From Clostridia bacterium (GTDB taxonomy: Bacteria > Bacillota > Clostridia > Oscillospirales > Acutalibacteraceae): DNA of 64,000 bases. The notes below the pieces were generated by a model. It saw only the letters and a program-made list of their open reading frames with translations, did not search any database and was not told the origin of the DNA. The position numbers and the translations under genes are program-made. Positions 50,930 to 58,859 of this stretch are shown here, one piece after another (the stretch's first letter is position 1; the number at the start of each line of letters is the position of its first letter). The DNA is taken from positions 1 to 64,000 of the forward strand of contig JAGAMO010000006.1 in NCBI GenBank assembly GCA_017624675.1, read 5' to 3'.

Positions 50930-51537
50930 TACTCTTCCTCCTTTTTAATAAAAGATTTTTTAATACTAAACACAATCTTTTTGGTAAATAATAAAATGCC
51001 TTTTGTGGCAACTTTACAACTATAGAAAAACAATATAGAAAGTCCTATACAAACAAGCCCTGCAGATATTAAAGCCACACCTGTAAGTCCATTTTTATAA
51101 ATACTGAGTATAATACCGCCTATAATTCCACCAAAAGCAGAGGCAATAATTGCCGAAAAGCAGGCCCAAAGTGAAACAATTACTGCCCACAAGGAAACAT
51201 AAAGAGAAAAGATTACGGCAAATATTGCAATTAAAATTGCTAACCACAAAGGCGCACCCAAAACCAATAGCACAATTTCCCACGCCTTAATGCGTCTTTT
51301 GGGTTTTATTTTTTCCTTTGCAATTTTAGTGAGTGGAATATCTGCTACAATCTGCTCAACTATTTCATCAACGGTTCCAATTTCTGCAATAGCTTCCGCC
51401 TCTGAAAGTCCATCTTCAATGCGGTCCTCTATCATTTCGTTATAAAAATTAAGACGCTCTTCAATTTCGTTTTGGGGAAGTCCTGATAATTTATTATGTA
51501 AAGACAAAAGAAACTGCAATTCAGTCATTTCCCTCAT
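50929..51537 (-). CDS. DUF1700 membrane protein
   Basis: A 202-residue protein. The cytoplasmic N-terminus (FLLSLHNKLSGLPQNEIEERLNFYNEMIEDRIEDGLSEAEAIAEIGTV) is the DUF1700 signature, followed from about residue 88 by four hydrophobic segments. It is probably an anti-sigma-like or sensing partner of the downstream DUF4097 protein. The start lies 17 bases inside the PadR gene, so translation is coupled. Confidence 0.87.
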   Translation of the reverse strand: MREMTELQFLLSLHNKLSGLPQNEIEERLNFYNEMIEDRIEDGLSEAEAIAEIGTVDEIVEQIVADIPLTKIAKEKIKPKRRIKAWEIVLLVLGAPLWLAILIAIFAVIFSLYVSLWAVIVSLWACFSAIIASAFGGIIGGIILSIYKNGLTGVALISAGLVCIGLSILFFYSCKVATKGILLFTKKIVFSIKKSFIKKEEE

Positions 51538-51841
51538 CCTCCTTGGTTACAAATTTATATATTGAAAGAATTTCTCGCCATTCGTTTTTGAAATCCTCTA
51601 TTCGCTTTAATCCGTGTTCGGTTATATGGTAGTATTTACGAAGTCGGCCACCGTGCTCCGCAGTTCTGACAGTCAGCATATTTGCACTTTCCAAGCGTTT
51701 TAAAATTGTATATAAGGTTGATTCGGACAACTCAATATATGGCTTCATATCTTTTATAATCTTATAGCCATAGGAATCTTCGTTTTTGATAGATGCCAAA
51801 ACGCATACATCCAAAAGACCTCTTTTTAATTGAATATCCAT
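51521..51841 (-). CDS. PadR family transcriptional regulator
   Basis: A 106-residue winged-helix repressor. LKRGLLDVCVLASIKNEDSYGYKIIKDM, LSESTLYTILKRLESANMLTVRTAEHGGRLRKYYHITEHGLKRI is the complete PadR domain. The ATG at 51841 has a strong AAAGGAGGT; the frame is open 32 codons further upstream, but that stretch covers the promoter. It regulates its own operon with DUF1700 and DUF4097 by inference, since an inverted repeat overlaps the promoter -10. Confidence 0.92.
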   Translation of the reverse strand: MDIQLKRGLLDVCVLASIKNEDSYGYKIIKDMKPYIELSESTLYTILKRLESANMLTVRTAEHGGRLRKYYHITEHGLKRIEDFKNEWREILSIYKFVTKEDEGND

Positions 51842-51860
51842 ACAATACCTCCTTTTACAT

Positions 51861-51894
51861 AATACATCGTAACACGAAGTATTGTTTTTGTCAA
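51861..51894 (-). promoter_or_regulatory. padR operon promoter and operator
   Basis: Minus strand TTGACA (51889-51894) and TACGAT (51866-51871), spacer 17. An inverted repeat, ATACTTCG and CGATGTAT with five bases between (51863-51883), covers the -10, fitting PadR autoregulation. Confidence 0.65.
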
Positions 51895-51932
51895 GTCCTA
51901 TAAATTCGTCTGCGAAGCAGACACCGAAGTTC

Positions 51933-52025
51933 TTCACTATTCACTATTACTTATTATTTCCAAAAATCCTCTTTATAAAAGCGTAGAGAACAGTGAAAAG
52001 TGAAGAGTGAACAGTGAAAAAGTAA
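51933..52025. repeat. Heptad repeat tracts in two orientations
   Basis: On the minus strand, after the tRNA-Gln terminator, seven-base units follow in register: TTACTTT, TTCACTG, TTCACTC, TTCACTT, TTCACTG, TTCTCT (51985-52025). An oppositely oriented tract TTCACTATTCACTATTACTT lies at 51933-51952. A matching tract follows tRNA-Ser at 61413-61454. Confidence 0.7.
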
Positions 52026-52053
52026 AATCCCCATTCTTACGAATGAGGATTTT
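52024..52053 (-). terminator. Terminator of the tRNA-His/tRNA-Gln unit
   Basis: Minus strand AAAATCC-TCATTC/GAATGGGGATTTT, starting immediately after the CCA of tRNA-Gln and followed by the TTTACTTTTTC tract. Confidence 0.75.
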
Positions 52054-52128
52054 TGGCTGGGGTGGCAGGATTCGAACCTACGAATGCAGCAGTCAAAGTG
52101 CTGTGTCTTACCGCTTGACGACACCCCA
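52054..52128 (-). tRNA. tRNA-Gln (TTG)
   Basis: Minus strand acceptor TGGGGTG/CACCCCA, anticodon stem CAGCA/TGCTG with loop CTTTGAC (anticodon TTG), T arm with GGTTCGAATCC, discriminator G and encoded CCA at 52054-52056. Confidence 0.93.
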
Positions 52129-52147
52129 TTATTAAATTGTATTTATG

Positions 52148-52176
52148 TTTAAAGCACACTTTCGTGTGCTTTAAAC
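52148..52176 (-). other. Hairpin between tRNA-His and tRNA-Gln
   Basis: TTTAAAGCACAC and GTGTGCTTTAAA pair around a four-base loop in the 53-base spacer. It lacks a following T run on the minus strand, so a processing signal or partial terminator is likely. Confidence 0.5.
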
Positions 52177-52181
52177 TGAAC

Positions 52182-52258
52182 TGGGGTGGAAGATGGGACT
52201 CGAACCCACGGTCTCCAGTGCCACAAACTGGCGCTTTAACCAACTAAGCTACATCCAC
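52182..52258 (-). tRNA. tRNA-His (GTG)
   Basis: Minus strand acceptor GTGGATG/CTTCCAC with one mismatch, anticodon stem CCAGT/ACTGG with loop TTGTGGC (anticodon GTG), T arm GTGGGTTCGAGTCCCAT, discriminator C and encoded CCA. A G at 52259 on the minus strand supplies the extra 5' G of tRNA-His. Confidence 0.93.
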
Positions 52259-52273
52259 CATAGTGCAAAAGTT

Positions 52274-52301
52274 ATTATACCACATTTAAACTTATTGTCA
52301 A
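52274..52301 (-). promoter_or_regulatory. Promoter of the tRNA-His/tRNA-Gln unit
   Basis: Minus strand TTGACA (52296-52301) and TATAAT (52274-52279) with a 16-base spacer. Confidence 0.85.
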
Positions 52302-52461
52302 GAAAAAAATCTATTATTTTTTAAAGTGTTTTTCAAGTGTGATTTATCCTTAAATTTGGTAAATAAAAATTTACAAAAAAGTGAATTTTTTCTTTAGAAA
52401 CAGTAAAAACTATTAAAAATATACAACCTTTGCAACCAGAGGTTGCGAAAAATTCAATGTT

Positions 52462-52504
52462 TTGTTGCTTGTATTATTGCTAAATATAATGTATTATTAT
52501 ATTT
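52462..52504 (+). promoter_or_regulatory. Promoter of the XRE-GlmM operon with inverted repeat over the -10
   Basis: TTGTTG (52462-52467) and TATAAT (52485-52490), spacer 17. The -10 lies in the inverted repeat AAATATAAT-gtatt-ATTATATTT (52482-52504, nine-base perfect arms), a candidate operator for the XRE domain of the first gene product. A small hairpin GCAACC/GGTTGC (52432-52446) lies upstream. The rest of 52302-52431 is AT-rich with no gene. Confidence 0.65.
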
Positions 52505-52550
52505 GTGATTGAATATATTACAAACGAATCCACTTCAAGGAGGACACAAT

Positions 52551-54173
52551 ATGACAATCGGCGAAAAAATCACTCAACTTAGAACTGCATTGGATATCTC
52601 TCAGGAAACCCTAGCAGATAAGCTTTCGGTTTCCCGTCAATCTGTTTCCAAATGGGAAATGGACCAAGCTCAACCTCAGATTGATAAAATTCTCCAGTTA
52701 TGCGAGATTTTTAACATCACTGCAGATGAGCTTATATCTGATAAAATTTCAATCAACCCCACCCCCGCAGGTGCGCCTGTTAAAAATAAATATTTTGGTA
52801 CTGACGGTTTCAGAGGCGAAGCTAACCTCAACCTTACTTCTATGCACGCATATAAAGTAGGCAGATTTTTAGGTTGGTATTATTCCTCAAAACTTTCAGG
52901 CTGTGCTTCATCGGGCTACCGTCCCAAAATTGTTATCGGTAAAGACACCCGCCGCTCAAGTTATATGCTTGAATATTCCATCGTTGCAGGTATTACCGCT
53001 TCGGGTGCTGACGCTTATATGCTTCACGTAACCACTACCCCCAGCGTTTCTTATGTTACCCGTCAGGATGAATTTGACTGCGGTATTATGATTACTGCAT
53101 CTCACAATCCTTTTTATGATAACGGAATTAAGGTTATAAACAAATACGGTGAAAAGCTCGACGATGAGACCACTGCTTTAATCGAAGCATATATTGACGG
53201 TAACCTTTCCGCTTTAGGTGTTAAGGGCGAAGACCTCCCCTTAGCTCACAGAGAGCGCATCGGCGAAATTGTTGATTACTCAGCAGGCAGAAACAGATAT
53301 GTAGGTTACCTCATTTCTGTTGCATCTAACTCATACAAAAAACTCCGTATCGGTCTTGACTGTGCTAACGGTGCTTCTTGGATGATTGCAAAATCTGTTT
53401 TTGACGCTCTCGGCGCTCAGACAGTTATTATTGGAAACGAGCCTAACGGACTTAATGTTAACAACGGCTGCGGCTCAACACATATGGAAAATCTCTGCAA
53501 TTTAGTTAAAGAGCAACACCTTGATGTCGGCTTTGCTTTTGACGGTGATGCTGACCGCTGTATTGCTGTTGACGAAAACGGAAATATTATTGACGGCGAC
53601 GCTATGATGTATATCTTAGCAAACCGCTTAAAATCTCGCGGAATGTTAAACGGCAACACAGTTGTTGCAACAGTTATGTCTAACAGCGGCTTCTTTGCTT
53701 CACTTAAGAAGCTAGGCATTGAGTGTGACCAAACCAAGGTCGGCGACCGCTTTGTATATGAATCAATGCAAAACAATAACTTTAGTCTCGGCGGTGAGCA
53801 GTCGGGTCATATTATCCTTAAAAAATACGCCACCACAGGCGACGGTATCTTAACCGCTATTATGTTGGCTGAGGAAATGTGCGACCGCAAGATGTCTTTA
53901 GCTAAGCTTTCCGAAAACCTTATGCTTTATCCTCAACATCTCATTAACCTTAGAGTTAAGAGCAAGGCGGATGTTATGAACGATGCCGAAGTTTTAGCTG
54001 CTAAAGAAGAGGTTAACAAGCTAATCGACGGAAATGGCAGAGCGCTTCTTAGAGAAAGCGGAACAGAGCCGGTTATCCGTATTATGATTGAAGCTGAAAC
54101 TAACGAGCTTTGCGCCCAATACGCTGAAATGATTGCAAAAGTTATTAAGGAAAGAGGTCATTTGAGTGAATAA
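52551..54173 (+). CDS. glmM: Phosphoglucosamine mutase GlmM fused to an N-terminal XRE DNA-binding domain
   Basis: A 540-residue protein. Residues 1-62 are an XRE helix-turn-helix (TIGEKITQLRTALDISQETL, LSVSRQSVSKWE). A 16-residue linker leads to a full phosphoglucosamine mutase from about 78 to 540. The active-site serine is Ser184 in TASHNP, the metal loop DGDADR is at 331-336, the sugar loop GGEQSGH at 414-420 and the phosphate loop RESGTEPVIR at 501-510, all intact. GlmM interconverts glucosamine 6-phosphate and glucosamine 1-phosphate. The ATG at 52551 is preceded by AAGGAGG; an upstream TTG at 52509 is rejected. Followed by an acyltransferase-like gene and nagB. Fusion to a DNA-binding domain is unusual. 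Confidence 0.93.
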   Translation: MTIGEKITQLRTALDISQETLADKLSVSRQSVSKWEMDQAQPQIDKILQLCEIFNITADELISDKISINPTPAGAPVKNKYFGTDGFRGEANLNLTSMHAYKVGRFLGWYYSSKLSGCASSGYRPKIVIGKDTRRSSYMLEYSIVAGITASGADAYMLHVTTTPSVSYVTRQDEFDCGIMITASHNPFYDNGIKVINKYGEKLDDETTALIEAYIDGNLSALGVKGEDLPLAHRERIGEIVDYSAGRNRYVGYLISVASNSYKKLRIGLDCANGASWMIAKSVFDALGAQTVIIGNEPNGLNVNNGCGSTHMENLCNLVKEQHLDVGFAFDGDADRCIAVDENGNIIDGDAMMYILANRLKSRGMLNGNTVVATVMSNSGFFASLKKLGIECDQTKVGDRFVYESMQNNNFSLGGEQSGHIILKKYATTGDGILTAIMLAEEMCDRKMSLAKLSENLMLYPQHLINLRVKSKADVMNDAEVLAAKEEVNKLIDGNGRALLRESGTEPVIRIMIEAETNELCAQYAEMIAKVIKERGHLSE

Positions 54174-54837
54174 GTTAGTTAAAACCTGTGAACTATATGA
54201 CTGTCAAGTTCCTTATTTAAAAGATTTTTTCAATTCTTTTGAATATCCTTGGGAGATGCTTCCCAAAATCAAAGACCTTATCGCTTCCCTATTGGAAAGC
54301 GGAATTGAAGGCTTCACCGAGCTTAAAGAGGGTGTGCTTGTAGGCAGAAACGTTACCATTGCTCCTACAGCTACTATTGAAGCCCCAGCTATAATCGGAC
54401 ACGATACAGTAATTCGTCCCGGTGCTTATATTAGAGGCAACCTTATCACAGGAAGCGGTTGTGTTATCGGCAATTCATCTGAATACAAAAATGCTATTTT
54501 GCTTGATAACGTTCAAACACCTCATTACAATTATATCGGCGATTCTATTTTAGGTAACCGCGCCCACACAGGTGCAGGTACCGTTTGCTCCAACCTTAAA
54601 TCTGACGGTAAAAATGTTGTTATCCGCGGCGACAAGGATTATGAAACAGGTCTTCGTAAAATTGGCGGAATTTTAGCCGACGGTGCGGATGTTGGTTGCG
54701 GATGCGTTATTAATCCAGGTACTGTAATAGGCAAAAAAACTTCTGTTTATCCATTAACCATGCTCAGAGGAGTTTACCCCGCTAACTGCATTGTTAAATC
54801 CACAAAAGAGTATGTTTTAAGAAAGGAAAATTTTTAA
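54166..54837 (+). CDS. Left-handed beta-helix acyltransferase-like protein (GlmU C-terminal type)
   Basis: A 223-residue protein with an N-terminal helical segment (1-65) and hexapeptide repeats from about 68 (VLVGRNVTIAPTATIEAPAIIG, VIRPGAYIRGNLITGSGCVIG). NRAHTGAGTVCSNLKSDGKNVVIR matches the acetyltransferase region of GlmU and archaeal ST0452-like proteins. No uridylyltransferase domain is present. It probably acetylates glucosamine 1-phosphate made by the upstream GlmM, although the catalytic histidine is uncertain. It has a GTG start overlapping glmM by 8 bases. Confidence 0.82.
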   Translation: MNKLVKTCELYDCQVPYLKDFFNSFEYPWEMLPKIKDLIASLLESGIEGFTELKEGVLVGRNVTIAPTATIEAPAIIGHDTVIRPGAYIRGNLITGSGCVIGNSSEYKNAILLDNVQTPHYNYIGDSILGNRAHTGAGTVCSNLKSDGKNVVIRGDKDYETGLRKIGGILADGADVGCGCVINPGTVIGKKTSVYPLTMLRGVYPANCIVKSTKEYVLRKENF

Positions 54838-55547
54838 TGAAATTCATCACTGTTAAAACCTATGAAGAGTTAAGTGAGAAAGCTGCTGACATTATCGCTT
54901 CTCAAATCATTGTTAAGCCCAACTGTGTGTTAGGTTTGGCTACAGGCTCCTCACCTGTTGGCACTTATAAAAGACTTATCAAGGACAACGAGAACGGAAA
55001 AATTGATTTTTCAACCGTTACAAGTGTTAACCTTGACGAGTATGTTGGTCTTGATGTTACAAACGACCAAAGCTATCGTTACTTTATGAATGACAATTTC
55101 TTTAATCATGTTAACATTGATAAATCCAAGACCTTTGTTCCCAACGGTTGTGCCGCTGATTTAAAAGCAGAGGGCGAAGCTTATGACAAGATGATTAAAG
55201 ATTTAGGCGGTATTGATTTACAGCTTTTAGGTATTGGACTTGACGGTCATATTGGTTTCAATGAACCTGATTCTTGCTTTGTTGGTCCCACCCACGAAGT
55301 AACTCTTGACGAGTCTACCATCAAGGCAAACGCTCGTTTCTTTGCTAATGAGGACGAAGTTCCAAAGACCGCTATCACAATGGGTATGATGTCTATTATG
55401 CAAGCAAGAAAGATTCTTTTGGTTGCTAACGGTGCTGCTAAAAAGGAAATTATTGAAAAATCCTTCTTTGGCCCCATCACCCCCGAAGTTCCCGCTTCGA
55501 TTCTTCAGTTACACCCCGATGTAACCGTAATTTTCAGTGAAAACTAA
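54837..55547 (+). CDS. nagB: Glucosamine-6-phosphate deaminase NagB
   Basis: A 236-residue enzyme converting glucosamine 6-phosphate to fructose 6-phosphate and ammonia. VLGLATGSSPVGTYKRLI binds the phosphate. SVNLDEYVGL carries the catalytic Asp, GIGLDGHIGFNEP the catalytic His and Glu pair, and ITMGMMSIMQARKI the C-terminal signature. It overlaps the acyltransferase gene by one base and ends at a terminator. Together with the upstream GlmM it sets the balance between amino-sugar synthesis and breakdown. Confidence 0.95.
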   Translation: MKFITVKTYEELSEKAADIIASQIIVKPNCVLGLATGSSPVGTYKRLIKDNENGKIDFSTVTSVNLDEYVGLDVTNDQSYRYFMNDNFFNHVNIDKSKTFVPNGCAADLKAEGEAYDKMIKDLGGIDLQLLGIGLDGHIGFNEPDSCFVGPTHEVTLDESTIKANARFFANEDEVPKTAITMGMMSIMQARKILLVANGAAKKEIIEKSFFGPITPEVPASILQLHPDVTVIFSEN

Positions 55548-55556
55548 AAACTTCAA

Positions 55557-55592
55557 AAAAAGCTGTTTGATTTAAGGTCAAACAGCTTTATT
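55557..55592 (+). terminator. Terminator of the amino-sugar operon
   Basis: AAAGCTGTTTGA and TCAAACAGCTTT around TTTAAGG, followed by TATTTTTATT. Confidence 0.85.
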
Positions 55593-55652
55593 TTTATTGC
55601 ATTTTTTGTCTAAATATAGTAGAATATTAGGGTATGGAACGAGGTGGGACTA

Positions 55653-56975
55653 ATGGTAAAGAAAAAACATTCTAAAAAGAAACTCACAGCGAGAATTATA
55701 ACAGCTTTTTACTCATTCGTTTTAATTGCTACTATTGCTATTTTGGGGTTTGTTGCCATAAGTCTGACCAAAGCAGAAAAAGAGACCGTTAAAGAACCTT
55801 CTGTTTCTTCGGCTTCAAGCGAAATCAAGTTTAAAGAAACCACCGCCACCGTACTTTCTACGGGAGATATTATGGTACATAGCCCTCAACTAAACGGAGC
55901 TTTCATTCCCTCAAGCGGTGTGTATGATTTCAGCGCTTTTTTTAAAGAAACCGCTCCCTATTTTAAAAAAGCCGATTTAAGCATTGGTAACTTAGAGGTT
56001 ACCTTTGGCGGGAACGAGGGCAGAGAATACTCGGGTTACCCAATGTTTAACACACCAGACAGTCTGGCAGACGCTATTAAGGACTCAGGTCTCAATCTCC
56101 TTTTAACCTCAAATAACCACAGCTATGACACAGGTCTTTCAGGACTTAAACGCACAGTGCAGGTGCTAAAGCAAAAAGGCATTGATTACACAGGAACAAG
56201 GGAATTCGAAACAGAGCCCGTATATAAAATCAAAAAAATCAATAACATTAATATAGGAATCATAAACTATACCTACGAAACTTCTCCCGCAAACCCCACC
56301 GCAGGCAGAAAATATTTAAACGGCTCAGTAATCAGTGCTGAAGCCAATAACCTTATTAACACCTTTAGTTACAATAACATTAATGCTTTTTATACCGACA
56401 TACAAACAAATCTCAGCAAAATGAAGGACGAGGGTGCCGAGTTTTTAGTGGTTTATATCCATTGGGGTAACGAATACCAAACTTCGCCCAACACCCACCA
56501 AAAATCTATTGCTCAGAACCTTTGCAATATGGGTGTTGACATTATAATCGGAAGTCACCCACATGTTATTCAACCTGTAGAGTTAATAACAAGCGAAGAT
56601 TCCACACACACTACTGTTTGCCTTTATTCAACGGGCAACGCCGTTTCAAATCAACGCCAAGAGGTAATGACAAGCTGTCCCACAGGTCACACTGAGGATG
56701 GTATGCTCTTTGAGTTTACACTTAAAAAGACCAAAGACGGTGTTATCTTGTCGAGTCTTGACTTAATTCCCACTTGGGTTAACAAATATCTTAAGGACGG
56801 AAGATACCAATACACCATCTATCCGCTGGAAAATCCAAATGATTTAGGAAAATATTCCTTTAATGCCACCGAGCTTAGCAAAGCCCAAAAATCTTACGAG
56901 AGAACAAAAGAAATTGTGGCAATAGGACTTACTGAATGTCAGCAGTCTGTCGGCTGTGATATAACCTTTAATTAA
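55653..56975 (+). CDS. CapA family metallophosphatase-like protein
   Basis: A 440-residue protein anchored by an N-terminal helix (about 15-38), with an extracytoplasmic CapA domain. STGDIMVHSPQLNG, IGNLEVTFGG, LTSNNHSYDTGLSGLKRTVQVL, YIHWGNEYQ and GSHPHVIQPVELI are the conserved metal-site motifs of the CapA/PgsA family. The family is linked to poly-gamma-glutamate synthesis, but here no capsule genes are nearby, so the role is open. The ATG at 55653 follows GAGGTG; a GTG at 55644 is the alternative. Confidence 0.87.
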   Translation: MVKKKHSKKKLTARIITAFYSFVLIATIAILGFVAISLTKAEKETVKEPSVSSASSEIKFKETTATVLSTGDIMVHSPQLNGAFIPSSGVYDFSAFFKETAPYFKKADLSIGNLEVTFGGNEGREYSGYPMFNTPDSLADAIKDSGLNLLLTSNNHSYDTGLSGLKRTVQVLKQKGIDYTGTREFETEPVYKIKKINNINIGIINYTYETSPANPTAGRKYLNGSVISAEANNLINTFSYNNINAFYTDIQTNLSKMKDEGAEFLVVYIHWGNEYQTSPNTHQKSIAQNLCNMGVDIIIGSHPHVIQPVELITSEDSTHTTVCLYSTGNAVSNQRQEVMTSCPTGHTEDGMLFEFTLKKTKDGVILSSLDLIPTWVNKYLKDGRYQYTIYPLENPNDLGKYSFNATELSKAQKSYERTKEIVAIGLTECQQSVGCDITFN

Positions 56976-56996
56976 AATGCGAAAGGAACCACTATT

Positions 56997-58706
56997 ATGA
57001 TTAAAGAGAATTACAGGCTTTGGAAAGAAAAAGCTATCAAAGACCCCGACCTTGTAAAAGAGCTTATAGAGCTTGAGGGTAATGATGAACTTATATCCGA
57101 CGCTTTTTATAAGAATTTAGAGTTTGGTACTGCAGGCCTTAGGGGGGTTATCGGCGCAGGTACAAACAGAATGAATATATACACTGTAGGTCAAGCCACA
57201 CAAGGTCTTGCAGCTTATGTAAATTCATTGACCGACAAGGGCACAGTTGCCATTGCTTATGACAGCCGTATTAAATCGGAAGAATTTGCAAAGACCACCG
57301 CTTGTGTTTTTGCCGCTAACGGAATTAAGGTTTATATTTACCCTGAACTCGCTCCTACACCAATGCTTTCCTTTGCTGTTCGCAGACTTAAATGCGATGC
57401 AGGTGTTGTAATAACTGCAAGTCACAACCCCGCAAAATATAACGGCTACAAGGCATATGCTCCTGACGGAAGCCAGTTAGGACCCGAAGCCGCAGATTAT
57501 GTGCTTTCAATTATGCAGAGTGTTGATATTTTTGACGGCGTTAAATACTGTGATTTTGATGAGGCTGTAAAGAACGGTCAAATCGAATACATAGGCGAAG
57601 ATATTATTAATGACTATTTAGAAAATGTTATGGCTCAGCGTATTGAGCCTGATGCCGATGTTTCTGATTTAAGGGTTGTTTACACTCCTTTAAACGGTGC
57701 TGGAAATAAGCCTGTTCGCGAGATTTTAAAGCGCATTGGCGTTAAAAATGTATTTGTTGTGAAGAGCCAAGAGCATCCCGACGGCAACTTCCCCACCACG
57801 CCCTTCCCCAACCCTGAATTTGAGCAGACCTTTGAATGCGCCTTAGAACTTGCAAAAACCACCAACCCTGACTTGCTTCTTGCAACCGACCCTGACAGTG
57901 ACCGTGTTGGTATTGCTGCAAACATTGACGGCACATTCAAACTTTTCACAGGCAACGATGTTGGCGCACTTCTCTTAAACTATATTTTAGAACGCAAAAC
58001 CGAAAAAGGCACTTTGCCTAAAAATCCTGTTGCTGTTAAAACTATCGTTTCAACCGAGCTTTGCCAGAAAATTACAGATTTTTATGGTTGCACTCTTATT
58101 AATGTGCTGACAGGCTTTAAGTTTATTGGTGAACAAATAACAATTTTGGCTGACAAAGGCGAACAAGACCGCTATATTTTAGGTTTTGAAGAAAGCTACG
58201 GTTATCTAGCCGGTGACTATGCCCGTGATAAAGATGCTGTTGTTGCCTCAATGTTAATCTGTGAAATGGTTGCATTCTATAAATCACAGGGTCAGAATTT
58301 AGAGCAGGTTATGAACTCGATTTACGATAAATTCGGTTACTATGCTTCGGCTCAAAAGAGCTTTACTTGTGAGGGTCAATCTGGTATGGCAAAGATTGCT
58401 TCTATAATGGAGCGTCTCCATAACACTCCTCTCACTGATTTAGGCGGTAAAAAAATTGTTAAAATCAGTGATTACGAGTTATCCGTTACCAAAGACCTTA
58501 ATACTAACAAGGAAACACCAATCACATTACCTAAATCAAATGTAATTTCCTTCACTTTTGAGGATGACAGTTACATTATTGTTCGTCCCTCGGGAACTGA
58601 GCCTAAGATAAAACTCTATTTAGGTGCTGTGGGTGAAGATAAAACTTCTGCCGACGAGCAGTTAGAAAAACTTGTAAAAATCGGCACCGAAGCATTAGGA
58701 TTTTAA
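56997..58706 (+). CDS. Phosphoglucomutase/phosphomannomutase (PgcA-like)
   Basis: A 569-residue alpha-D-phosphohexomutase. GTAGLRGVIGAGTNRMN near residue 44, active-site Ser in VVITASHNPAKYNGYKAY, metal loop ATDPDSDRVGIA, sugar loop GFEESYGYLAGDYARDKDAV and phosphate loop VRPSGTEPKIKLYLG are all intact. Length and motifs match B. subtilis PgcA, which makes glucose 1-phosphate for glycogen and teichoic acid. It probably supplies glucose 1-phosphate to the GlgC/GlgD enzyme encoded elsewhere in the window. SD AAAGGA upstream; terminator follows. Confidence 0.92.
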   Translation: MIKENYRLWKEKAIKDPDLVKELIELEGNDELISDAFYKNLEFGTAGLRGVIGAGTNRMNIYTVGQATQGLAAYVNSLTDKGTVAIAYDSRIKSEEFAKTTACVFAANGIKVYIYPELAPTPMLSFAVRRLKCDAGVVITASHNPAKYNGYKAYAPDGSQLGPEAADYVLSIMQSVDIFDGVKYCDFDEAVKNGQIEYIGEDIINDYLENVMAQRIEPDADVSDLRVVYTPLNGAGNKPVREILKRIGVKNVFVVKSQEHPDGNFPTTPFPNPEFEQTFECALELAKTTNPDLLLATDPDSDRVGIAANIDGTFKLFTGNDVGALLLNYILERKTEKGTLPKNPVAVKTIVSTELCQKITDFYGCTLINVLTGFKFIGEQITILADKGEQDRYILGFEESYGYLAGDYARDKDAVVASMLICEMVAFYKSQGQNLEQVMNSIYDKFGYYASAQKSFTCEGQSGMAKIASIMERLHNTPLTDLGGKKIVKISDYELSVTKDLNTNKETPITLPKSNVISFTFEDDSYIIVRPSGTEPKIKLYLGAVGEDKTSADEQLEKLVKIGTEALGF

Positions 58707-58710
58707 ATCT

Positions 58711-58747
58711 AAAACCTCAAGGAGTTTTCTCCTTGAGGTTTTTTTAA
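58711..58747 (+). terminator. Terminator after the phosphoglucomutase gene
   Basis: AAACCTCAAGGAG and CTCCTTGAGGTTT form a 13-pair stem with a TTTT loop, then a T run. Confidence 0.92.
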
Positions 58748-58859
58748 TACCACATAAATAATATATAAATACCGCAAATTCAAATCAAAAGGATAAGATT
58801 TGTCCTATTTGCGACCACTGTTCCTGCGAACACTCACCTAACAGAAATTGATAATATCG

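Noticed and set aside
51933-52025. CRISPR array
   Set aside because: The repeat units are seven bases with no spacers, so it is a simple tandem repeat.
58770-58859. Possible decayed third copy of the 202-bp element (ATAGGACAAAT-like stretch near 58795)
   Set aside because: Only about ten bases match on the minus strand and the hairpin order is absent.
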